Shown piece after piece: positions 5,999 to 12,272 of a DNA stretch of 12,272 bases. Each line of letters begins with the position of its first letter. Position 1 is the stretch's first letter. Under the pieces are notes generated by a model. The model searched no databases. It had not been told where the DNA came from and saw only the letters and a program-made list of their open reading frames with translations. This stretch comes from Lachnospiraceae bacterium (GTDB lineage: Bacteria; Bacillota; Clostridia; Lachnospirales; Lachnospiraceae), in contig SVEW01000070.1 of NCBI GenBank assembly GCA_015057205.1, forward strand, positions 1 through 12,272, given 5' to 3'. Made by a program: the position numbers and the translations under genes.

Positions 5999-7873
5999 CT
6001 ATTGACATGGAAAAGTAATCATCACCTTAAACAGATCGCCATCAATTGCTATCTTCATCTTTCCGTTTTGTAATTCGGTCAAACTCTGGGCTATCGATAA
6101 CCCCAGACCGTTCCCTTCCGTCGTTCGAGACTGTTCGCCCCGTACAAAGCGCTCCATCAATTCTTCCGCTGAAATATTAAGCTGTGCCCGCGATGTATTT
6201 TTAAAACAAATAACCGCCTCATCACCACATTTTGTAAGGGAAAGGTATACGCGCGTTCCTTCTTTTGCATATTTGCATATGTTATTCATCAGATTATCAA
6301 AAATACGCCACATCCGCCGGCCATCTGCCATTACGTTAACTTCCATCTCTGGTTTTTCCACAATAAGCTCCAGATGTGCCTTGTCTAATTTCTCCTGATA
6401 TTCCCCATTCGCCTGTTCCAAAAAAACTGCTGCATTGCATGGTGCCAGATTTACCTCCAGATTTCCGGTGGTTGCTTTCGACACTTCTACCAAGTCCTCT
6501 ATGAGTCTCTTTAATTTGCAGGACTGTTTCAATAAAATTTTACTATATTCAGCAATCTTATCATTATTAGTCTCTTCTTTTCCAATCAAGTCGGAATAAT
6601 TAACAATGGATGTCAGCGGGGTTTTTAAGTCGTGAGACACGTTGGTAATAAGTTCTGTCTTCATGCGCTCACTTTTCACCTGCTCTTGCACCGCAAGGTT
6701 CATACCTTTTGCAATGCTTCCCAGGTACATCGCGTGCTCCTTTAAGGCATCCACCATGTACTTATCGTTTACTGTTTCCGCCAAATCCCCTTCTGCCAAA
6801 GCCTTTGCGCCATTGTGAAGGCGTTTCAGCATCACTGCCAAATACACAAAGAATGGTAAAAGAATACATTTTTCCAAAATCCACAAACTAAATAACCGCT
6901 CTTCGTCGTATAAAAACATAGAAATGCCAATTAATTCCAATAGGGTAATCCCTCCCAGCACACCAACGGTTTTCGGTACCAGTGGAATAGTCTTAAAAAG
7001 GCTCACTACCCCATGACAGATTCTGCGAATAATACGAATACACCACGCTCCGATTCGATAAATGAACATTGTCTTTAGCAAATTATGCGCTTTCAAATGC
7101 ACTGCTAGATTCATGCAAAGGCCGTAAAAAGTGGCTATCCAGCCACCCCCTGCTAAAGCAAAAAGTGTAAATGCTATTTTCCCTTCCACATCGCTTATCC
7201 CATAATATCTCATATCCTGAAAGCCCATAATCCCCCCAATAAACGCAACCCATACGATTGCATGTATCACGTCTGCCGGCCATTCCGTAAAAACGCCCGG
7301 CTCCAGGTCTCCACCCGGTCTTCTTCGTCCGGAAACCGTCAGCAATGTTACAAAAAGTGCTATCAACAATAACACCGAAAAAGCAAACACTCCCCAGGTT
7401 TTATATCGATACTGAAATGCCTTTTTCACAAGGTCCAGCTTTTTGGTACAATCACCGTCTTTATCGATTCCATCCAGGGCATATGTTTTCCCGTCCACAT
7501 GCACATAACCTTCACACCAGATACTATCTGCCGTTGCTTTTTTCTGATAATCGGAAGTTTTAACGCAAAGCTCATCATACGCACCACTCTTATTTGAAAA
7601 AGCATACATTGCCAACGTTGCACTATTATTTGCCTTTACCTGAACCACTTTCTTTTTGCTAACCTTGGCATCCTGAAAACAGATGTCTGCCATTCGTTTT
7701 ATCCATTCGTCCTCCACCTGCTTTTCTACCACCGCCTGTTCTTCCGAGTATGTTTTCAATGCTACGCATCCTACGCCAACACCCAAAGATAAAAGGCTTA
7801 CAATCGTCAACACCGTGCAGAGAATCAACAATACCGTCTTGCCCGCCACGGTATAAAAAAAGTTTTTCATCAT
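5999..7873 (-). CDS. Sensor histidine kinase with several membrane spans
   Basis: A 624-residue membrane kinase paired with the response regulator directly upstream. It autophosphorylates on His414 in NVSHDLKTPL (HisKA about 403-465) and has a HATPase domain about 515-622: N box with Asn527 and Asn531 (FDNLMNNICKYA), F box MERFVRG, and G box GNGLGLSIA (587-595). The sensor half is unusual: TM1 about 13-38, an outside loop about 40-157 with four cysteines (65, 103, 120, 142), TM2 about 160-180, then probable further spans near 202-218, 232-256, 303-321 and 330-348, before a HAMP-like segment (GAKALAEGDL, 355-364). The start ATG 7871-7873 overlaps the regulator stop in an ATGA arrangement, with AAAGGA upstream; a second ATG follows immediately. 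The signal cannot be told from sequence. The kinase half is of the clostridial VanS-like type. Confidence 0.95.
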   Translation of the reverse strand: MMKNFFYTVAGKTVLLILCTVLTIVSLLSLGVGVGCVALKTYSEEQAVVEKQVEDEWIKRMADICFQDAKVSKKKVVQVKANNSATLAMYAFSNKSGAYDELCVKTSDYQKKATADSIWCEGYVHVDGKTYALDGIDKDGDCTKKLDLVKKAFQYRYKTWGVFAFSVLLLIALFVTLLTVSGRRRPGGDLEPGVFTEWPADVIHAIVWVAFIGGIMGFQDMRYYGISDVEGKIAFTLFALAGGGWIATFYGLCMNLAVHLKAHNLLKTMFIYRIGAWCIRIIRRICHGVVSLFKTIPLVPKTVGVLGGITLLELIGISMFLYDEERLFSLWILEKCILLPFFVYLAVMLKRLHNGAKALAEGDLAETVNDKYMVDALKEHAMYLGSIAKGMNLAVQEQVKSERMKTELITNVSHDLKTPLTSIVNYSDLIGKEETNNDKIAEYSKILLKQSCKLKRLIEDLVEVSKATTGNLEVNLAPCNAAVFLEQANGEYQEKLDKAHLELIVEKPEMEVNVMADGRRMWRIFDNLMNNICKYAKEGTRVYLSLTKCGDEAVICFKNTSRAQLNISAEELMERFVRGEQSRTTEGNGLGLSIAQSLTELQNGKMKIAIDGDLFKVMITFPCQ

Positions 7874-8565
7874 TCCCGTCCTTTCTCAATCCGGTAGCCC
7901 TGTCCAAATACAACTTGTAAATAACGTGGCTCTGCCGGATTGATTTCTATTTTTTCCCGAAGGTGACGAATATGCACTGCAACCGTATTCTCAGCACCCA
8001 TTGGGTCCTCTTGCCACACGGCTTTATAGATATCCTTTGGCGAAAAAACTTTTCCCGGATCTGACATCAAAAGCTTTAAAATTTCATATTCCTTCGGTGT
8101 CAGTGAAATTGCATCCCCATCCAGTGACACTTCCTTGCGCTTGTCATTTAGTGAAATTCCCCCAATGGTAATGGTATCTTCTTCCACCGGATGACTGCCA
8201 AGCCTTAGATAACGCCGCAGCTGTGAACGGACTCTGGCAGAAACCTCCATGGGATTAAACGGTTTGGTGATATAATCATCCGCTCCTACATTAAGCCCTA
8301 AGATTTTGTCCGTATCTTCACTTTTAGCTGTTAAAAGAATGATTGGGATGTTGCTAAAGCTTCGCATCTTGGCCATGGCCGTTATCCCATCCATTACCGG
8401 CATCATAATATCAAGCAACACCAGGTGAATGTCCTCTTTCTCCATTATTTCAAGTGCTTCCTGTCCGTTATACGCCGTAAACAATTGATAGTCCGGCTCA
8501 GACAAATAAATTTTCAACGCATTGACGATATCTTTTTCGTCATCACAAAGTAATATGTTTGGCAT
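7870..8565 (-). CDS. OmpR/PhoB-family response regulator
   Basis: A full-length 231-residue two-domain regulator. The receiver (1-118) has Asp8 and Asp9 for metal, phospho-acceptor Asp52 in LLDIMMPVMDG, Thr79 and Lys101 in ITKPFNP. A linker leads to a winged-helix DNA-binding domain about 127-228, with the usual SLTPKEYEILKLL, the recognition segment AENTVAVHIRHLREKI and the C-terminal hairpin VFGQGYRIE. All catalytic residues are present, so phosphorylation control by the adjacent kinase is expected. The gene precedes the kinase and overlaps it by 4 nt. The start ATG 8563-8565 has GGGAG 8 nt upstream. Targets are not evident: I see no clear direct-repeat PhoB-like box upstream of neighbouring genes, so the regulon is unknown. 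Confidence 0.96.
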   Translation of the reverse strand: MPNILLCDDEKDIVNALKIYLSEPDYQLFTAYNGQEALEIMEKEDIHLVLLDIMMPVMDGITAMAKMRSFSNIPIILLTAKSEDTDKILGLNVGADDYITKPFNPMEVSARVRSQLRRYLRLGSHPVEEDTITIGGISLNDKRKEVSLDGDAISLTPKEYEILKLLMSDPGKVFSPKDIYKAVWQEDPMGAENTVAVHIRHLREKIEINPAEPRYLQVVFGQGYRIEKGRE

Positions 8566-8588
8566 CCTTCGTCTCCCTTCATGTTCCC

Positions 8589-8594
8589 ATTATA
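8589..8594 (-). promoter_or_regulatory. -10 element of the response regulator/kinase operon
   Basis: TATAAT on the minus strand lies 23 nt before the regulator start codon, so the leader is short. The -35 region falls in the T-tract of the upstream glycerate kinase terminator and has no good match to TTGACA, so terminator and promoter appear packed together. Confidence 0.5.
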
Positions 8595-8610
8595 CGTCCT
8601 TTTATCTTTA

Positions 8611-8649
8611 AGAAAAAAGAAGGAAACTCCTTAAGATTTCCTTAAGGAG
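8611..8649 (-). terminator. Intrinsic terminator after the glycerate kinase gene
   Basis: CTCCTTAAG (minus strand, 8641-8649) and CTTAAGGAG (8627-8635) form a 9-bp stem with a 5-nt loop, followed by a T-rich tail to about 8611. It begins four bases after the kinase stop codon. Confidence 0.85.
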
Positions 8650-8653
8650 CTCC

Positions 8654-9783
8654 TTACAATAGCAGGCGAATCACCTGCTCGGCTGTTCTTGTCAAATTCT
8701 TCTTAGCATTTTCCTGTTGCATCGCTTTGCTCAAGGGTACCGGTCTTGGCAAAATACAAAAATACGCATCAATGCCTTCATCTAAGCACTTTGCAGCGTC
8801 TTCCGTGATACAACCTGTAAATGCGATAACCTTCTTTTTATACTTTTTGGCAAGTTTCGCTACACCAATTGGTGCCTTGCCCATAACAGTCTGTCCATCC
8901 AAACGACCCTCGCCGGTAATTACCAAATCTGCATCCGGCAGATAATTCTCAAGTCCCGTCTCATCTAGCACAATCTGTACTCCCGGCTCTAAGCGTGCCG
9001 GTAAAAACGTATGAAATGCAAATCCCAGCCCACCGGCCGCACCGGTTCCCGGATACTCCGCATCCGCTTCTGGGTAAAACCGCTTTACCAGCTGTGCGTA
9101 GCGGACCATAGCTTTCTCCATATCCGCCACCATCTGTGGGGTTGCTCCTTTTGCGGTGAAAAAACAGCGGGCGCCCCCTGCTGACCACAAAGGGGATTTG
9201 TCACATCGCAGGCAACCCGAAAACTGCACTCCGATAACTCCGGCATAACCTGTGTAGTATCAATCCTGGCTATTTGGGACAGCCCCTGTGCTCCGTATTC
9301 CACCGGATTGCCCCATTCATCCAAAAACGAAACGCCCAGCGCCGTAAGCATGCCGATTCCACCATCGTTGGTGGCACTTCCACCCAATCCGATAATAAAA
9401 TGGCGACACCCTTGCTTAATTGCGTGACGTATTAGTTCTCCCACGCCATAGGATGTGGTATGTAGCGGATTCCTATCCTTTTCATCCACCAGCATAATCC
9501 CTGCAGCCGAAGATATTTCCATAATAGCAGTCTGATGATCTCCTAATATACCGTAGGTTGCCGTTACCTTTTCCCCCAGAGGGCCGGTAACGGCAACCGC
9601 TTCAAAATGTCCCCGCATACCAACCGTCAAGGCTTCTACCGTTCCTTCGCCACCGTCTGCCATTGGTCGCACAATTACCTCTGCATCCGGCATGACCCGT
9701 CGAATTCCCAAAAGCACTGCCCGTCCGGCTTCCAGCGAACTTACACTCCCTTTAAACGAATCCATGGCCACTACAATCTTCAT
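8654..9783 (-). pseudogene. glxK: Glycerate kinase, type I (GlxK/GarK family), interrupted by a frameshift
   Basis: Glycerate kinase phosphorylates D-glycerate to phosphoglycerate with ATP, feeding lower glycolysis. Joined across the break, the gene would encode about 376 residues, normal for the family. The N-terminal part starts at ATG 9781-9783 (AAGGAG 10 nt upstream) with MKIVVAMDSFKGS, RPMADGGEGTVEAL, MEISSAAG, GLGGSATNDGGIGML and DVTNPLCG. The C-terminal part continues in another frame with GATPQMV, GAAGGLGF, DLVITGEGRLDGQT and AFTGCI, ending in TAA at 8654-8656. The family block around PQKGATP shows the shift: frame one reads PQK then EQPHR, and GATPQMV continues one frame away. One base is missing in the minus-strand AAAAGG at 9147-9152. 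A true mutation, a sequencing error and a -1 slip at AAG are all possible. It follows the aldo/keto reductase gene by 24 nt and is probably in its operon. Confidence 0.85.
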
Positions 9784-9807
9784 TTGGACACTACTCCTTT
9801 TGTCTGC

Positions 9808-10815
9808 TTATCCTTCAAATTCTTTCGCACATTTCTTTAACATCTCACGAATTGGCAAATTGTACGGACAACGTGATTCACACGCACCGCATTCCACACA
9901 GGCAGACGCTTTTACCGCTAAAGATTCATAGCGGCTCTTCGCCCAATCCGCCAAATCATAGCGCTCCAAATAACCTGCGAACAAAAATACATTTGGAATG
10001 CTGATTCCAACGGTACAAGGTGCACAATAATTGCATCTTCTGCAAAACTGATTACCAAGTTTTTTACGAATAACTTCGATTGCTTCCTCTTCCGCTTTGG
10101 AAAGAGGCGCTGTATTCTCAATTGCTTCTTTGTTCTGAAGCACTTCTTTTTCCTCTGCCATGCCCGGAATTACTACACTTACTGCATCATTTTGATTAAT
10201 GTAGCGAAGTGCTAACGTGGCATCTTCAATAGCTCCGCCTGCCAGCGGCTTCATGGTGATAAAACCGATATTTTTCTCTTTGCATTTCTTGATTAGCTCT
10301 GCTGCCTGCTGCTCTACCAAATTGTACGGGAACATAATGGTCTCTACCCAATCAAGTGAAAGTGCACGTTCAAATACTTCTGTAGAATGTGCCGTAATAC
10401 CGATATGACCAATCTTGCCCGCTTCCTTTGCTTCCTGCAAAGCCTTTAATGCACCATCTTCAGACAGTACCTTATCGAGCTGTTCCATGCTTGGATTATG
10501 CACCTGATACAAATCGATGTAATCGGTTCGCAACGCCTCTAAACTTGTGGTAATATCCTTCTTCATTCCCTCATAGTCTCTAGACATACTCTTCGTTGCC
10601 AATATAAATTTGTCACGATATCCTTCCATGGCATAGCCAATGAATTTCTCGCTGACGGTATAGCCTTTCGCTGTATCTATGTAATTGACACCTTCACGAA
10701 TCAATACCTGAAACAACTTTCTTACATCTTCTTCGTTACTCTTCTGGATTGGAATACCTCCAAATCCTAATTTCGAAATTGTTAACCCTGTTCTCCCTAA
10801 TGTGTTATACTGCAT
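9808..10815 (-). CDS. Aldo/keto reductase with a C-terminal ferredoxin-like iron-sulfur region
   Basis: A 335-residue oxidoreductase. The TIM-barrel AKR domain (about 1-250) has the family tetrad Asp47 (YIDTA), Tyr52 (GYT), Lys75 (LATKS) and His106 (YQVHNP), so NAD(P)H-linked carbonyl reduction is expected. The C-terminal part carries two Cys sets: CRRCNYCAPC (Cys258, 261, 264, 267) and CVECGACESRCP (Cys306, 309, 312, 316), fit for up to two 4Fe-4S clusters, as in the anaerobic AKR-ferredoxin subfamily. The start is ATG 10813-10815, since AAGGAG lies 9 nt upstream; the frame extends to 10872, but that would begin inside the promoter. The glycerate kinase follows by 24 nt, suggesting a role around glycerate, tartronate semialdehyde or related small carbonyls, but the substrate is inference only. 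Confidence 0.94.
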   Translation of the reverse strand: MQYNTLGRTGLTISKLGFGGIPIQKSNEEDVRKLFQVLIREGVNYIDTAKGYTVSEKFIGYAMEGYRDKFILATKSMSRDYEGMKKDITTSLEALRTDYIDLYQVHNPSMEQLDKVLSEDGALKALQEAKEAGKIGHIGITAHSTEVFERALSLDWVETIMFPYNLVEQQAAELIKKCKEKNIGFITMKPLAGGAIEDATLALRYINQNDAVSVVIPGMAEEKEVLQNKEAIENTAPLSKAEEEAIEVIRKKLGNQFCRRCNYCAPCTVGISIPNVFLFAGYLERYDLADWAKSRYESLAVKASACVECGACESRCPYNLPIREMLKKCAKEFEG

Positions 10816-10860
10816 ATCTTTTTTCTCCTTGTAAATCATAGAAATTAAGTCATTAAGAGT

Positions 10861-10889
10861 ATTGTAACACATTTATCCAATGCTGTCAT
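10861..10889 (-). promoter_or_regulatory. Promoter of the aldo/keto reductase-glycerate kinase operon
   Basis: Minus strand: ATGACA (10884-10889, five of six matches to TTGACA), a 17-nt spacer, then TACAAT (10861-10866) preceded by TGT, an extended -10. The -35 touches the stop codon of the preceding gene. No terminator lies between the two genes, so read-through is also likely. Confidence 0.75.
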
Positions 10890-11836
10890 TATTCCACAGT
10901 TTCTTCTTTTGCTTTGGCAAGTTCCTCAGCTGTATATACTTCTAGAATCTTTTCTTCTGAGACACCGAACTTCAACATGTTTCTAATTGCCTCAATTTTT
11001 GCCTTTTCCTCAATCAAATCGCTCAGATTGCACATACTGCTGACCTCCTCTTCCACTGTCTTTGACATCTTCATGCCATAATCATCCGCCAAAATTTGTT
11101 TCTTTTCTGTTGCCGATTTCGTTTGTGATAGAAAAACAGACAACATCCCGATTAATTTGTTCTTAGACTTTTCCGTCTCATCGGGTTTCAAGCAAACAAA
11201 AATGCATGTAAGCAAATCATACCGCCCAATGAAAACCTTTTCTGGATTTTTCTCCGAATATACTACTTCTGGGACAATCGAATACTTTACAATAGAATCC
11301 GACACCTGCATTCCCGAATTCTTTCCTTTATTCGTCTCCACGGGCGTATTCATGCAAATCCAAATAGAATACACTTTCTTAATATCATCGTAGTTTTCAT
11401 CCGTAAACTCAGTATCCATCTGCGTAGACAATAACCTAGCACTATAGAAAATACCTCTTGTCGTCAAATCGTATCCCGGCCTATAATTTTTCTGTGCCTC
11501 CACATTAATATATATTTTCTGGTATCCCCGCACCTTTACCCTTGCCGTATAAACAATATCGTAAGTCACCTTTCCTTCATGCGGAACTGCACTCTCCGTG
11601 TTGACACCACGGATGGATTCTCCCGGACGAATTCTGACTTTAGCCACCTCCGGTTCTGATTCTATACAAGCCATCGCCTCTTCGATAGTATATCCTTCAT
11701 ATTCCGGTATTACGCCCACCATAATATTAGCCAAAACCTGCTTATCACTCAAAATGCGCTTTACATACGCATCGTATTGCGCCTTATACTCTCCTACATC
11801 AATCTGTCCACTTAAATTTGTTTCTCTTGTACTCAC
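10889..11836 (-). CDS. Rpn/PD-(D/E)XK nuclease-family protein
   Basis: A 315-residue protein of the type often annotated as Rpn-family recombination-promoting nuclease or PD-(D/E)XK transposase-like protein, common in multiple copies in Lachnospiraceae. The nuclease-like core is visible as Asp93 in TYDIVYTARV and Glu113-x-Gln115 in INVEAQKNYRPGYDLTTRG, a D...ExQ version of the D...ExK motif, followed by YSARLLS. The C-terminal third is helical and charged (SDLIEEKAKIEAIRNMLKFG, then a Lys/Glu-rich tail). The start is GTG 11834-11836 with GGGAG five bases upstream. No terminal inverted repeats or target duplications are visible around it, so it is not part of a recognisable insertion sequence. 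It may act in recombination or phage defence, as proposed for Rpn proteins; which applies here cannot be told. Confidence 0.87.
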   Translation of the reverse strand: MSTRETNLSGQIDVGEYKAQYDAYVKRILSDKQVLANIMVGVIPEYEGYTIEEAMACIESEPEVAKVRIRPGESIRGVNTESAVPHEGKVTYDIVYTARVKVRGYQKIYINVEAQKNYRPGYDLTTRGIFYSARLLSTQMDTEFTDENYDDIKKVYSIWICMNTPVETNKGKNSGMQVSDSIVKYSIVPEVVYSEKNPEKVFIGRYDLLTCIFVCLKPDETEKSKNKLIGMLSVFLSQTKSATEKKQILADDYGMKMSKTVEEEVSSMCNLSDLIEEKAKIEAIRNMLKFGVSEEKILEVYTAEELAKAKEETVE

Positions 11837-11895
11837 GTATACTCCCTTCTCAAATTGTATTATTTACAAACAGAGAAAGGTTTGCCACTACAATT

Positions 11896-11925
11896 ATTAT
11901 ACAATGGTCGTCCACCAAAATGCAA
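11896..11925 (-). promoter_or_regulatory. Promoter of the Rpn-family gene
   Basis: Minus strand: TTGCAT (11920-11925), an 18-nt spacer, TATAAT (11896-11901). The leader is about 55 nt. Confidence 0.65.
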
Positions 11926-11969
11926 CTGACCCGCTATTATTATCACCATTCTCTGTAGCATCGGTTAAT

Positions 11970-11984
11970 GTAAGGACTCCTTAC
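11970..11984. other. 15-bp palindrome in the intergenic region
   Basis: GTAAGGA, one central base, TCCTTAC: a perfect 7-bp inverted repeat beside the terminator at 11988-12012 and upstream of the Rpn promoter. It could be an operator or a small stem; nothing in the sequence identifies a binding protein. Confidence 0.4.
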
Positions 11985-11987
11985 TTG

Positions 11988-12012
11988 AAAAAAGAAAGAC
12001 GCTTTCGCGCCT
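11988..12012 (-). terminator. GAAA-loop hairpin with a T tail (intrinsic terminator)
   Basis: AGGCGC (minus strand, 12007-12012) pairs with GCGTCT (11997-12002, one G-U pair) around GAAA, then TTCTTTTTT. It stops minus-strand transcripts coming from the right, before the Rpn promoter. Confidence 0.65.
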
Positions 12013-12045
12013 ATGATTGAGGTAATTCCTCAAAAGACAAAAATT

Positions 12046-12074
12046 ACTTTACCACATTGGGAAGAAATATGCAA
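12046..12074 (-). promoter_or_regulatory. Promoter-like element just upstream of a terminator
   Basis: Minus strand: TTGCAT (12069-12074), a 17-nt spacer, TAAAGT (12046-12051) preceded by TGG. A transcript starting near 12039 would meet the terminator hairpin at 12012 within about 30 nt. It may drive a tiny RNA or an attenuated leader for the Rpn gene, or be a chance match. Confidence 0.35.
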
Positions 12075-12104
12075 TCCCAAAATTCAACTTACTCTCAACC
12101 GCCC

Positions 12105-12143
12105 CCCAAAAATGAAAGGCCCTGGATTTCTCCCGAGCCTCTC
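12105..12143 (-). terminator. Terminator-like hairpin after the right-edge gene
   Basis: GAGAGGC (minus strand, 12137-12143) pairs with GCCTTTC (12114-12120, one G-U pair); the loop contains GGA and TCC that can pair, and ATTTTT follows. It lies 14 nt beyond the stop codon at 12158, supporting that frame as a real gene end. Confidence 0.5.
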
Positions 12144-12157
12144 TCCCTAATACTATT

Positions 12158-12272
12158 TTAATTACAGCTTGCCTCACATATGATTACTTGAAGCCCATTA
12201 ACTTCTGGCTGTTCATCATCATCGTAAGGAAAACAATCTTTGTAATAAACTATTTTTTTCTCCCCACCTGCT
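12158..12272 (-). CDS. C-terminal end of an unrecognised protein (partial, runs off the right edge)
   Basis: One minus-strand frame is open from the window edge to TAA at 12158-12160, giving 37 residues that include KKIVYYKDCFPYDDDEQPEV and end VIICEASCN. The other two minus-strand frames meet stops early. The composition is protein-like, and a terminator-like hairpin follows within 20 nt, so a genuine gene end is plausible. The piece is too short to assign a family. The start and upstream domains lie outside the window. Confidence 0.4.
   Translation of the reverse strand, partial: AGGEKKIVYYKDCFPYDDDEQPEVNGLQVIICEASCN

Noticed and set aside
10816..10872. 19-residue N-terminal extension of the aldo/keto reductase
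   Set aside because: It begins within the promoter region; AAGGAG at 10825-10830 places the start at 10815, matching the usual family N-terminus.
10889..11836. Complete insertion sequence around the Rpn/PD-(D/E)XK gene
   Set aside because: No terminal inverted repeats or target-site duplications are visible at either side.
11598..12020. 140-codon plus-strand ORF at the start of the Rpn-family gene
   Set aside because: It overlaps the supported minus-strand gene, its promoter and a terminator, and lacks a ribosome binding site.

Overview
The window looks like chromosome of an anaerobic, low-to-moderate GC Firmicute, most likely a Lachnospiraceae-type Clostridium. The evidence is AGGAGG-type ribosome binding sites, extended -10 promoters, a surface-lipoprotein CbiK, a VanS/PhoB-style two-component pair, a dCache chemoreceptor and an Rpn/PD-(D/E)XK family protein. 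No rRNA, tRNA, CRISPR array or insertion sequence is visible. Every gene I can support is on the minus strand, so transcription runs from the right edge to the left edge. The organism assignment is inference from gene content.

Right edge to 10.9 kb (read leftward): the 3' end of an unrecognised gene enters at the right edge and ends at 12158 with a terminator-like hairpin. Next comes a short non-coding stretch holding a promoter, a GAAA-loop terminator only about 35 nt downstream of it, and a 15-bp palindrome. A promoter then drives a GTG-started Rpn/PD-(D/E)XK family protein (10889-11836).

10.8 to 8.65 kb: an aldo/keto reductase with a C-terminal two-cluster ferredoxin-like part is followed after 24 nt by a type I glycerate kinase gene, probably one operon. 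The kinase reading frame is broken by a single-base shift near 9147-9152, so as read it is a pseudogene, a sequencing error or a recoded gene. A terminator closes the unit.

8.57 to 3.8 kb: an OmpR/PhoB-type response regulator and its multi-membrane-span histidine kinase overlap by ATGA. A methyl-accepting chemotaxis protein follows, with an inverted repeat in its upstream region and a strong terminator after it. The input signals of both sensors cannot be read from sequence.

3.8 to 2.4 kb: about five degenerate tandem units with a 62-64 bp period, each carrying GGTA...TACC inverted-repeat arms, fill the space between the chemoreceptor terminator and the promoter of a secreted bacterial Ig-like protein. 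I do not recognise this array, and it is the least explained structure in the window.

2.4 kb to left edge: a promoter, a cobalamin riboswitch, a short possible leader ORF and an intrinsic terminator precede a lipoprotein cobaltochelatase (CbiK family) with extra N- and C-terminal domains. Eight bases later a second small lipoprotein begins and runs off the left edge; its beta-rich domain resembles the C-terminal extra domain of the CbiK protein. Together these look like a B12-repressed, surface-exposed module handling cobalt, corrinoid or tetrapyrrole.
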